Position numbers and translations under genes: made by a program | Part shown: one piece after another, positions 23,861 to 34,249 of the stretch | Position numbering within the stretch: position 1 is the stretch's first letter | Layout of the letters: the number at the start of each line of letters is the position of its first letter | Notes under the pieces: generated by a model | The model's input: the letters and a program-made list of their open reading frames with translations, nothing else | Databases searched by the model: none | What the model was told of the DNA's origin: nothing | DNA from: Acanthosepion esculentum | Lineage: Eukaryota > Mollusca > Cephalopoda > Sepiida > Sepiidae | NCBI GenBank assembly: GCA_964036315.1 | Contig: OZ038485.1 | Location: 75,443,460 to 75,507,459 of the forward strand | Length of the DNA: 64,000 nucleotides | Direction: 5' to 3'

Positions 23861-24660
23861 AAATTGTTTCCACACATAAAATGTCCAGCATTCATTGACC
23901 TATCAAGTAACCTTATAGTTGGTTGAAATGACAGTGAGTCCCCCGTATCTGCAGAGGTTAGGAACCAGAACCGACTGCGAATAGTTAGAATACTTGTACC
24001 CACCTCCACAAAAAAGTGCTTATAGATACCTATTTTGATTGTTAAAACCCCATATGCCTTAAACTTTCATCCTAAACACTTTAAAACATTTTCTAAAAAC
24101 AGAACTGTGCTGATGCCCCCAGACTTAGTATAAGTTACAATGAAAATGTACAATTATGCCAATTTTTACCATAAAAATAAACTGTTATATGTTTTAAGTC
24201 TCTTAAATAACAGGAAAATGATACAAGTATATTTTAAATATGTTCTATGGAAAAAATACACAAATCGAGAGAGTGCTCAGCGAATAATTTGTACATATGT
24301 CCTTCAGAAAAACACATGAATATTTGGGGTTTCTGCAAATAACAAATACATATGTTCTAAAGAAAAATCCACAGATATGTGAAGCTGCAAATGCTGAAAT
24401 GTGAATAGGCAGGGGCTCACTGTATCTAAAATCTTTCTTTAAACAGTTTTTCAGGAAATTAGATTTCCTAAGTTCACTAAATGTTATAACTCTTTCTAGT
24501 ACTGATGAGAGTTTCCTTACAAAACTTTTCTTTATGGTAGTGTGGAAAATCATGATTATATCATTGTTTTCCCTTCTACTTACCCATTTTTGTTGTTGCT
24601 GTTGGAAGTCTTCAAGTGATGCAAGTTTTGTTATTTGGTAAAGCACTTTCTGATTCAGTA
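23861..24660 (-). pseudogene. LINE-like C-terminal relic, split by a later insertion
   Basis: The sequence flanking the nested element at 23932-24422 matches 39745-40040. Shared plus-strand landmarks are GCATTCATTGACC, ATATCATT followed by a TTTTCTCTTC-like or TTTTCCCTTC-like block, and GTTGTTGCTG. Read on the minus strand, both translate in part to an RREN...FHT...SVLERVI-type peptide with a glutamine-rich lead. I associate this with the C-terminal end of RTE-type LINE proteins, but the assignment is inference. The frame is broken and extended artificially by the insertion. Confidence 0.45.
23932..24422. mobile_element. Tigger/pogo-like non-autonomous DNA element
   Basis: A 491-bp insertion with inverted termini CAGTGAGTCCCC (23932) and its near complement GGGGCTCACTG (ending 24422). 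It interrupts a repeat whose unfilled paralogue at about 39.83 kb reads straight through the equivalent site, giving direct support for the borders. The terminal sequence followed by GTATCTGCAGAGG resembles Tigger/pogo termini. TA follows the right end, and the left flank is GA where TA is expected. The interior has no transposase. Confidence 0.7.
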
Positions 24661-26227
24661 ATGCCAGTCTATAGGGCCTGTACCTTTCACAAATATCTAC
24701 TGAAAGAAAATTTCAATTTCAAATTAAGTAAGAAGTATTCCATCATTTATTTTTTATACCGTTTTTCATGATGGATGATTTTACTTAAATCACTGATACT
24801 AATTTTTTAGCAAACAAATATTGAAAATATTTTTGATTACATCTTGTAAGCACAAACTAAGATGGCTATTTTATCATGGTATCCTTTCAAAGTGGAATAG
24901 CTTTTTCAAAATTAGGTAAAAATCAGAAACACCAAAAAAAGGAATATTAAATATTTAAATTACTCATAAGTTATCTGAAATGGTTTACCTATTTAGGAAG
25001 TTATAAAAATACCATTGACTCAAATATTCGGTCATTCACATCACCTGGTTGTTCCTGTTGGCTAAAATAGTTGCATGTTGGTTTCAGGCATTTAGTAATG
25101 TTCTTGACAATGGTCATTTGATCTAAAAATATGACAGACACTTGAGAGTATCCTTTTCCTGAAAGTTTTCTTTTATTTAATACAATTATGAATATTGCTT
25201 ATCAATAAACAAATAAATATGTGTAATAAAGCAATGTTCTCTTCTTTTAAGCAAAGTAACTGTGGATGTTGTGAAACTTTATAATGTCTTTCCTGACAAT
25301 TCTTAACTTCCTACAAGGAATCTTCAATACTGATATCCTTTTCAGATCTGAACTTTGTAGAAGTCTGTGGTTGCATTAAACTTCAAATACTTTTTAAATG
25401 GAAAATGATCAAGACAAGAATATAAATAAAAATGCATTTTTACCATGATAACAAATTATAGTATTATGCAATACTGGAAACTAAGAGTTAATGAATTAAG
25501 TGCAAGATTTACAGGTTTGGATTAGTGACAAAACACAATTCTAATGTAATGTTCTAAATGTTGTTTAGTTAGCCTTATGAAGAAGCTAACTTCAAAGATT
25601 AATTTACCTAAGAAGTCAGGTTTTGAACTTGTAAAATCAAAGATAGCCAAGTTAATTTGCTCTAGTGGTTATAGTTTAGTAGTAAGTATTCCAAATGTGA
25701 TTTTTGAGATTCTAATTCTTTTGAAGTAGTAGTATTTTTCAATATACATTTCTCGCAGAGTTTTAAAACTTGCAAACTTGACTGCTTTGTGTGGTTTTCA
25801 CTTATTGAAAGTCATCAAAGAGAAGGGAAAATGAATTCACACTTGAGAAATTAATTTATTTCCTGTATATGTGAACAATCTGCAATAACAATGTAGTAGA
25901 ACTATTTCTTTCATTTACAAAAGAAAGGAATTTTAGCCAAGTATTGAAGGTGAAGTTTGTTGCCAATTACTAAATCAAAAAGAACAAAGGGAATGGCTGC
26001 AAATAAAAAAAAAATATTTTTGGATTATAATTGTGCAATATTTTAATATTTTCTCAAATTAAAAAAACACATGAGATAGGCTGAAAAGCAAAACAAACTA
26101 AATTTTATATCCCTGTCAATTGATGTAATCATACAAATTGTGATAATTTAAATTTTTATTCTTCAAACTATCATCACTTGAATTTATTAATTCTATTTTG
26201 CTTGTAAAAACACTTTTCAAATAAGGA
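24661..26227. other. AT-rich non-coding block
   Basis: No gene, RNA gene or clear mobile element recognised; only ordinary AT-rich sequence with short homopolymers. Confidence 0.6.
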
Positions 26228-26612
26228 CAATCTGCCTGGCTAGCAGGATTGATTTTTGGTGAGGCAAGTTCAAATTCTATAAATTTAACTGATGATAGCT
26301 TGAAGAATGAAAATACAAATTGTCACAAATTTAAATTTCATTCACTTTCACATTAATGCCACTTGTAGAGGGATTAATCCATCACTTCTCTCTGCCCTTA
26401 GCGATGGGTTAAATAGCAGAGTAGACTGGTCCCTGTAATCTGGGGTAGCAACTAATCTAAGAGAATTCACATCTTCGAATTTCAAAACATAGAGAATGCA
26501 ACAGGAAACCACTCCACTATCGTACCAACAATATATGGGAATTCACAGATAATAAAGACAAATCTGTGGAGAGTCATAATCACCTGAATGAACATGGCAG
26601 GAACAGTTGTAG
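26228..26612 (+). repeat. SINE copy with degenerate head
   Basis: A possible head (TGGCTAGCAGG, then AAGTTCAAATTC, resembling A and B boxes at shortened spacing) is followed by the SINE body: GGGTTAAATAGCAGAGTAGAC, CATTCACTTTCACAT, AACAGGAAACCACTCCACTA, then GTGGAGAGTCATAATCACC. The order matches the other copies. This is the longest copy in the window. Confidence 0.65.
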
Positions 26613-27540
26613 CAAAATATATGTTTAATTGATTTGATGATATGATGTTTCTTTTTCTAATGCTGTTTACATTATGATAAATAATTATTTTTAGGGAATT
26701 CTCATTTGTTTTCTTTTATGAGTGTTTTCATCAAGTAACATATTTGCTAAAACGGATAGAAATTTTATCAATTATTAAATAGTTTTCTTTATCTCCACAA
26801 AGCTATAATATTCTCATTTACAAAAACAATCAAGAACAATTTAATTTTAAAGGTTCCTTAATATTTCATTGCATCTTGGGAAATAGTATTTTAATTGTTG
26901 ACTATCAATGATAATTGCTTGCTGCAACAGCTTATCTGCTGCTTTTTTATAAACGTGCCACAAAATGCTGTCTGATAAAACTTGCATCATTGCAAAAGCA
27001 AAGCATGATTTTAGCATTCTTATGTGATGTTCTATCACAATTATTATCATATATTTAATTTTAAGAAGTATGACATGCTTATGAGCAAATTAATCAAATC
27101 AAAAGAATATGAGAATATTGAAATGTATCATTATATAAGAAAAAGGAAAGAGTTCCAATAAAAATAGGTTTCTTCCATTAATAAAATCCACCACCCTTGC
27201 CAAAGTATAAATCCATATTCAATTTTTCACAGTGAAGCATTTGATTAGGTGGGGGATTTAAGTTTTACTTCTAATGCAATACAAGGATGGCTTTGTTTAA
27301 TTATTCAAACCAGAAGACTCATCCTGGCTGTTATATTCACAATATATCATCTGTTGTAGCCACTGGCCTTCTTTCATTGTACTTGTTAATGTTCTCTGCA
27401 GAAGTTTGTTCAATCACAGAGATAGAGTGTTCTCATTCTACTTTCTCTGATCAGGGGATATTCTATATCAGTTAATATTCACAGTTTTATTTACCATTGT
27501 GTCACTTGAACCAGAGTACACAATTTTTCAGTACTACCAA
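26613..27540. other. Non-coding block
   Basis: No gene supported. A short stretch at about 27430-27480 is loosely repeated on the opposite strand at about 28255-28310 (shared TTCTCATTCT or TTTTCATTCT and TATCAGTTAATA), which makes the small open frames at 27287-27475 and 28261-28485 end in a similar peptide. This is repeat similarity, not a gene family. Confidence 0.5.
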
Positions 27541-27606
27541 ACCAAGGAATTGAACTTATAACTGCCAAATATGTTTTAATCAATGCTTTAATCCACTAGG
27601 CTATGT
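27541..27606 (-). repeat. tRNA-like SINE head with intact A box
   Basis: On the minus strand, TAGCCTAGTGG (27593-27603) fits the RNA polymerase III A-box consensus exactly. AAGTTCAATTCC (27546-27557) is a B-box-like sequence at tRNA-like spacing. There is no reliable cloverleaf, so this is a tRNA-derived SINE head or tRNA pseudogene rather than a functional tRNA. Confidence 0.6.
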
Positions 27607-27711
27607 GTTGATTGGCATTGATGCAGTGATGTACTTTTGGAGCTTTAAGCCTAATGTGTGAGTAACAATTGGTATCTCAGAAAGAAAAATTGATAAACTA
27701 AGTTTGAAGAC

Positions 27712-27860
27712 TGGCTGAATTTGTTGCATTCACTTTCACACAAATAACCTTGGGAAAGGTATGGATCCACTTCCTTTTATGTCCATAGCTGTGGAGTAAA
27801 TAGCAGGGAAGACTAAGGTCTCTAGCCATGGCTGGCAACCAGTCTAGAACAACTCTGAAT
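27712..27860 (+). repeat. SINE body copy
   Basis: Contains TTGTTGCATTCACTTTCACA, AACCTTGGGAAAGGTATGGA, GTGGAGTAAATAGCAGGGAA and GGCAACCAGTCTAGAA. It is a close match in inverse orientation to 28752-28905, about 0.9 kb away. Confidence 0.75.
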
Positions 27861-28751
27861 TAAAAAGTTATATGTTATGGTGAGATGGTGTCTCTTAAAT
27901 AAACACTTTCAACCACCTAAAGCTGATTAGACATGAGGTGCAAATTCTATATCTGTAAAATAAAATATGATAGATTTCAACAGTTATGGCTGATCTCATT
28001 CGAAATAAATTATCCTGAATAGTGTTGCTACAATTGAGCACCAAGGAAATGAATGAAACTTAATATCTGTATTCAGGTGGTGGAACTGGATGAGTGTCTT
28101 GATTTGTGTGGTCAAGCTGTATGAATGTTGTAGCTCAGATAATGACTTATATCTGGTCCCGTGACAGTTATGAATTCAGTCCTTGGTCAGTATTGAAAGT
28201 CACACACACTGATTCATTGAAAGACACAAACAAATGACACAAAGTTAAATTAAATTAGTATTAACTGATAGATAATATTCCCTGAGCATGGAGGGCAGAA
28301 TGAAAACAATCTACTATTTGAATTAAATAAAGTGTGTGGTTCAAAATTCTGAGAAGGTTACTGAGTACAACAGTCACTGGAAGGAATGGCCAAAATGTAA
28401 TGAGTATAACAACCAAAATGAACATGCTGGTCTGAACAGCCAGGCATATAATACTAACAATTCCTCCTCTCAAAAATTTTGACATAAATTATGAAAAAAA
28501 ATAACTTGCCCTTTTATATTGAGTGTTATATATTCACAAGTTTCTGTGTTGCTACACATTATTTATGGAGATTATTTATGGGATCTTGGGTATTATTTTA
28601 AGAATTAAATATTTATAATTCAGACAACTTCAACAAGGAGAAACTGAAAAAACAAGTTTACTTCACTTGGAAAACTTTATTTCATTTATTTAGTGTTTTT
28701 TTTACACACTAGCTAAGCTTATCAAATATTATATAAATAAAAAATACCATA
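27861..28751. other. Non-coding spacer between inverted SINE copies
   Basis: No gene supported. It contains the reverse-strand relative of the 27430-27480 repeat at about 28255-28310 and a possible SINE-head-like stretch around 28090-28200. Nothing else is recognised. Confidence 0.5.
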
Positions 28752-28905
28752 ATAATAGGAATGAAAATTTGTCCATCAGAGAGGACCCAGTCTTCCCTAC
28801 TATTTACTCCACAACTGTGAACAGTAAAAAAGAAGTGGATTTATACCTTCCCCAAGGTTATTTGTATGAAAGTGAATGCAACAAACTCGGTTTATAAATT
28901 TCTTT
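28752..28905 (-). repeat. SINE body copy, inverted partner of 27.7 kb
   Basis: The minus strand reads TTGTTGCATTCACTTTCATA, AACCTTGGGGAAGGTATAAA and GTGGAGTAAATAGTAGGGAA, closely matching 27712-27860. RNA spanning both could form a duplex of roughly 130 bp. Confidence 0.75.
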
Positions 28906-31900
28906 TTCTGAGCTACTAATTCTTACACTATTCACGCATTAGGTTTAAAACAAAGGATGAGGTTAATTATGAGAAAAACACGTTTATCATTAATCAATAT
29001 TTGATTACAAAACATGAAATATAGTTGATTTTGTTAATATTAATTATTTCATCCTTAAAAGATAATTATTGGAAACAATTTCTACAGAAGAAAATAACAT
29101 ATGGAAATAATAACAAAGAAATAGTAAATACAATAAAAAGTACATGGAATTAGTAAATAGAATCATAAAATAAAGTTTAAATCTAAAAGCATTATGAGGA
29201 ACTAGTCTCTTGTTAAACAAAGGATTATTCATAGAAGGTATTTTTTGCTTATGACAATTGCTTATAAAACTCATTGCTTTACCATTGCTTCTGACTAGAT
29301 AAACTGATTTGAAATATTTTAAAAATCAGAACTGAATATTTAAATCTTTACACTTGCAGATTCACATTGTATGAACTGTTATTTAATTATTTTCATAATA
29401 TAAAGCGAAAGATCTTTAACATAGTCACAATAAGCCCATTCTTAAAGTTTTGAACAAATACCCTAAAAGAACTACAAGAAATATTATCCTATTTTGTATT
29501 TTAATTTTTGTGTCAAAATAACTTTCATCTGAACTGAGAAAATTCATCCAAAAATTTTTTTCTATTTGATTGTATTAAATTTTTGAAATCTTCATAACCA
29601 CAGAGGGCAACAATTATTCTAGAAAATATACTGGTAAGTAAAGCAGGGCCAGTGCAAGGGTCTTGTGAACCCATCTAAATCTATGATATGCACCCCCGCT
29701 CTACTACATCTCAATTTTCATAAGGTAGTATTCATATAAAATACAAAATTTATTGTAACTTGATTGCAAATTTTATAGTGTTTTTTTAGACTTAGCATGA
29801 GCAAAACAAATTCACTGATTTGAATGGAAAAAAGCCCCCAGAATGATATTGAAATCTACAAAAAATGTTCATCCTTTAATAGTAAGTTGTGCTTAGTTTA
29901 AATTGTAATGTATATAAATGTAGGTTAAAAAAAGCAAATGTTGATAAGATAGCAAGGGTCACAAAGTAGTGCCCGGGGCCTTCAAACAGGCCCCCTTCAA
30001 TTCAATTAGTATAAATTAAAGATCAAATCTACATTCCTGTGTGCATGTTATTTAGAATTCACTCATTTTCTACAACTGCAAGTTTTTCTATAAGAAAGAT
30101 TTTTCATAACATATTGCAAATATTTGTACCACTTCAGAGTCTAAAAAAGAATTTTTTCAAAACTTTGCTGTTGTCATTTATCAGTTTCTCATCTGCATTT
30201 CAAGTTTGAAGAAAAAGAATGAAAACAATTTAAATCCATAGAGATATTTTCTGTAGTAAGATGTTCCAAAATGAGATTAAAGGGGGCATTTAAATTGTTG
30301 TTATATTTTTATGCTTTAGAAAATCCTTTTCTTGTTGTTATTGGAAAGTTAAAATCATTTTAATCATTAATTTATTTCTTATTTTATTTAAAACATTTTA
30401 TTTTTTTAATCAGTGCTTCTTGCATTGAACTTTTATAAATTGACAATTAATTTGTTTGTTGCTTTGGAATTGGTTCCAAAGAATTCTTTTCATATCAACA
30501 TTCCATGTTTTGGTCCTGTAGGCTGTCATGACCATAGTCCTGATACTAAATCTCATAATTAGTTAAAAGCTTTAATGAAATTTACAAGTTAATAAAACTT
30601 GTTCTCTGCAGAAAAGAAGTTTATAATAATGATGATGATGTTGAAGATTAATATGGATAATAATGAGGATTATAATTATAATAAAATTAATTGTGGTCAT
30701 ATTGATGATGACACTCTTAACAGAATAAAGGTGATTATGATACAGTGATGGTAGGAAAGGATGGTCATGTTAATTACAAACATGGTCCTGAAGATATGCC
30801 CATTTATTTATTACTTTTTGTAATGATTGATGTCAACAGTGATAATGATATCATCAAAGGTAGAGATGATTATAATAGGAGAAAGAAAATGATAGAAATA
30901 ATGCAACTGAAGAATGATGAAAATTAGGGATTTATTATATAATGTTGAATATTATTACCTCATATAAACTAGCACGAAGTCACAAGTCATTGTGACCGAG
31001 GTTTGATCTGTTGATCATACCAGCTTATGCACCCTCTCACTGAAACTTTAACTAAGTTCTGCTCAGCATAGTTGCAGAATAAACCTCAGGTTGTTGAAGA
31101 AACATATATTGTAAACAAGAGTCAGTCAATACAAGATGCACAAAATGCAACAGAAAAAACTGAAATAATGACTGCAGCTAATTGCTTTGATATCTAACTC
31201 AATATACCTTGCAGTATAGAGCTTACGAGTGAGATAAAGCTCCTCAATTTGCAATACATAACTTACTATATAAGAAGCTCTCTATCTTCTCTGGTGTTTA
31301 GATGATTTTAACTCATTAATACAACTGTGAGGCTATTTTGTGGTATTAACAATTAATGTAGAGTTCATGGTGATGATGATAATGATGAAAAGATGAAATG
31401 ATGATTAGGCAAAGATGGAGAATGCTATCTGTAGATGCAGTTTTATTGAAGAAGAATGTGCAAGATGATGCAAAAGGTTTTATCCTGTCACTCTCTGGAA
31501 AATAGCCAACAGTATTAGCATGTAAATATTGCTAGGCTTTTGGCACCTGCTTGAAATCAATTTTTGCTTGCAGGTGTTGCTATAAAAGGTCATCTATTTT
31601 TCTCATGGCTTGATGAGTGAAAGCTGCCTTTATGGACAATTGCAGCTTTCACCAGTTGTAAAATGAAAATACCTTCCAGAATTTCTATAACTAAATAAAA
31701 TTAATCATCTTTATAAGAATTTGTGAGTTCATCTGTATTTGCACTTCTCTAAAATCCTTGGATTGATTTTAAACAGAGTTTTTTAAATTTATTCAAAAAT
31801 AATTTTTTTTCTCATATTCCTTTTCAACAAATTTATTTCCTTGATTTTCTTTTTTACTCATTTTCAACATTTTTATTTATTTTTTCCATTTTCTATTTTT

Positions 31901-33798
31901 ATTTTTCCTTTTTTCTTTTCTCTTTCCTTTTCTGTTTTGTTTCTTTTATTGATTGCTGTTTTTTAACACTTTCCTTTCTTGTTGATTTTGCTTCCTTTTC
32001 TCTCTTGTCATATTTTCATTTTTCCCTTTGTGACTTTATCTCTTATTCATTGATTTGTTCTTACTTTTCCTTTTTGATTTCCTTTCTTTGAAGTGTTTTT
32101 AATAAGAGAAATTGGAAAACAAGCCAAATAATCCTCTTGTTGTATTTCAGTCAGAAAATAGTCAACTATAATCTCTTAGTTAATTCCATAAGTCTAACAA
32201 GAACCAAAGAAAAAATACAGTATAGAAGCAACCATGAATGTTTTTGTGTATAATTGATGAAAAGATTAAGTTTACTTAGATTTTACTGAGAAGGAAAATA
32301 CCTTGTCAAGCCTTTTGCTTCTTACATAAAAGATCTTATTTTAGTTTTGATTTTTGCTAAAAATATTTGCCTGAACTTTTTTCAATTATTTATAGAAATC
32401 ATACTGTAGGGCTATCTTCTCTAAAGAGATAAAATGTAGCAATCCTTTCACTACTTGTGGAATATTCTTTTATTTTTGTAAGCATTTGCAAAAGTAATAT
32501 GCACATTACTAGCAGTTTGATTACAAAACAAATAAAAGTTTTATCAAAAAGAAAAAGAAATTAACTTTTGCTGTCATAAACAGCCTCATTTAAAAAAAAG
32601 AGTGCACAAAGGTGAGAATAAAAGATCAAGTTGTTAAATAATCACAAAAATAAGTTACCATTCTATTTTGGCAATGTTTGACATTTATAATGAATTTGAA
32701 TAAAGAAGACATATAAACGCTTTCATTCTTTTAGTTTTCTATAATAGCCTCACAATCTTTTAAGAATGAATCAAAATCCACTGCAGTCCTATTAACAATC
32801 ATTCTACCTCAAGTACAAGAAATGGAATTAGCAATTCACTGCAAGAATTTGAAATGCAACTTCCTATCATTTCAACCATTTCATATTCCGAAAAATTCAT
32901 ATAAAGAGAAAATAGAACAATTAGTATATGTACTTATGCAATAAGAAAATGCTACTCAATAAAATTGATGGTATATTAGAAAATAATTATATTTTGATAG
33001 AGATTTGTACTTATGTATATTTTATTTAGCTTTACTCATACAGGCATACATACAAATGTACAACAGAGAGTGAAAATATATATACAAGAATGCATCACTA
33101 CATATGCAGTCTGATATGTAGTTATTAGCTGAATTCTGATCTGAAATTTTCACTGATTTACACTCTTCAACAGTCAGAAACTGTGATTAGAGTGTTTTGG
33201 AAGCTAATTCTGGTAACATTCATACAGCTTTCACCCTCTACTGCATAATGTGTCAAAACAGCCCATGAGAAATATTAAATAATTATGTGTAACATTCTCA
33301 AAATATCATTGCCCAATGATTGTTGTTACACATTTGTACTGTGTTAATAAAAACAAACATCAGAAAAGTATATAACAGCATGGCCACTCAACTGATAGAG
33401 AGAGGAAATCAAAAATATGACCTTAGTATGAATCTTTTGAATTGGTGTATTTGCTTTTGTTAATTGCTACTCTAAGCTACAACGGATTATTAGGCTTTTC
33501 TATTAAACTATCAATTTCATTGTCTTTGATAAAAGAAATTACATAACACATTAAACCTTTTACACAAACATACATACATACATATCATGAATTTGAATAT
33601 AAAACTGTTATTCTTATATTAGTTAATATTGTTAATGTGCAAACATTTATAGCAGAAGTAATCTACTTCTTATGTGTAAGAAATTTGGTTAGATTATGTG
33701 CATTTGGTTAAAATGAATCTTCCGTGAGTAAATTGGCCTATTCACTGCTGGGAAGGAAGCATATCATTAGTGACTGTGCTGTTGACATATCTACATGA

Positions 33799-33831
<33 letters not shown>

Positions 33832-34241
33832 GTTATTGTTATTATTATTATTATTATTGTTATTGTTGTTGTTGTTGTTATGATGATGATGGTGGTGGTG
33901 GTGGTGGTGGTGGTGGTGGTGGTGGTGGTGCTGATGATGATGATGCAGATACTTGTGAAAAAGGGGAAGAGGAAACCAATCTTCCCAGTGAATGTTCTGA
34001 GTTATTTAACTCTTATCTCTTTCAAAGAAATAATTTGATATCTAATTAAATAAAAATTAGAAAGATTATCCACTACACTTTAATGAAAGGACAATTGTAT
34101 TTTATTTCAAATTAGTGTTCCTACTTTATATTTAAATTATCAGTCTGTTCTCTTCAGTGATAAGTTGAATGTAATATGCCAATTAATTTTCCTTCTTTGA
34201 AGTTAACAAGTTTTAACTAACTTAACACTAGGCATAATATC
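28906..34241. other. Non-coding block, T-rich tracts and triplet repeats
   Basis: No gene supported. A GGGCCAGTGCAAGGGTC stretch at about 29646 resembles a hAT-type terminus but has no identified partner. Decayed GAT/AAT triplets lie at about 30620-30920, an 11-bp perfect hairpin at 31617-31652, a long T-rich stretch at about 31790-32110, a repeat shared with 18.95 kb at about 32395-32470, and the compound triplet repeat annotated at 33799-33945. Confidence 0.5.
33799..33945 (+). repeat. Compound triplet microsatellite
   Basis: A run of ATT units, interrupted by GTT, passes into GTT, then GAT, then a long GGT block and again GAT. The open frame across it translates as Tyr/Cys/Asp/Gly runs and is an artefact. 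The stepwise change of unit suggests successive point mutation and expansion within one array. Confidence 0.9.
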
Positions 34242-34249
34242 TAGGATAT

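Noticed and set aside
29640..30000. hAT-like terminus GGGCCAGTGCAAGGGTC and a CCCGGGGCC stretch 330 bp away
   Set aside because: The two are not inverted copies of each other and no target duplication was found.
33795..34049. 84-codon frame with Tyr, Cys, Asp and Gly runs
   Set aside because: It is the translation of the compound triplet repeat, with no domain outside it.
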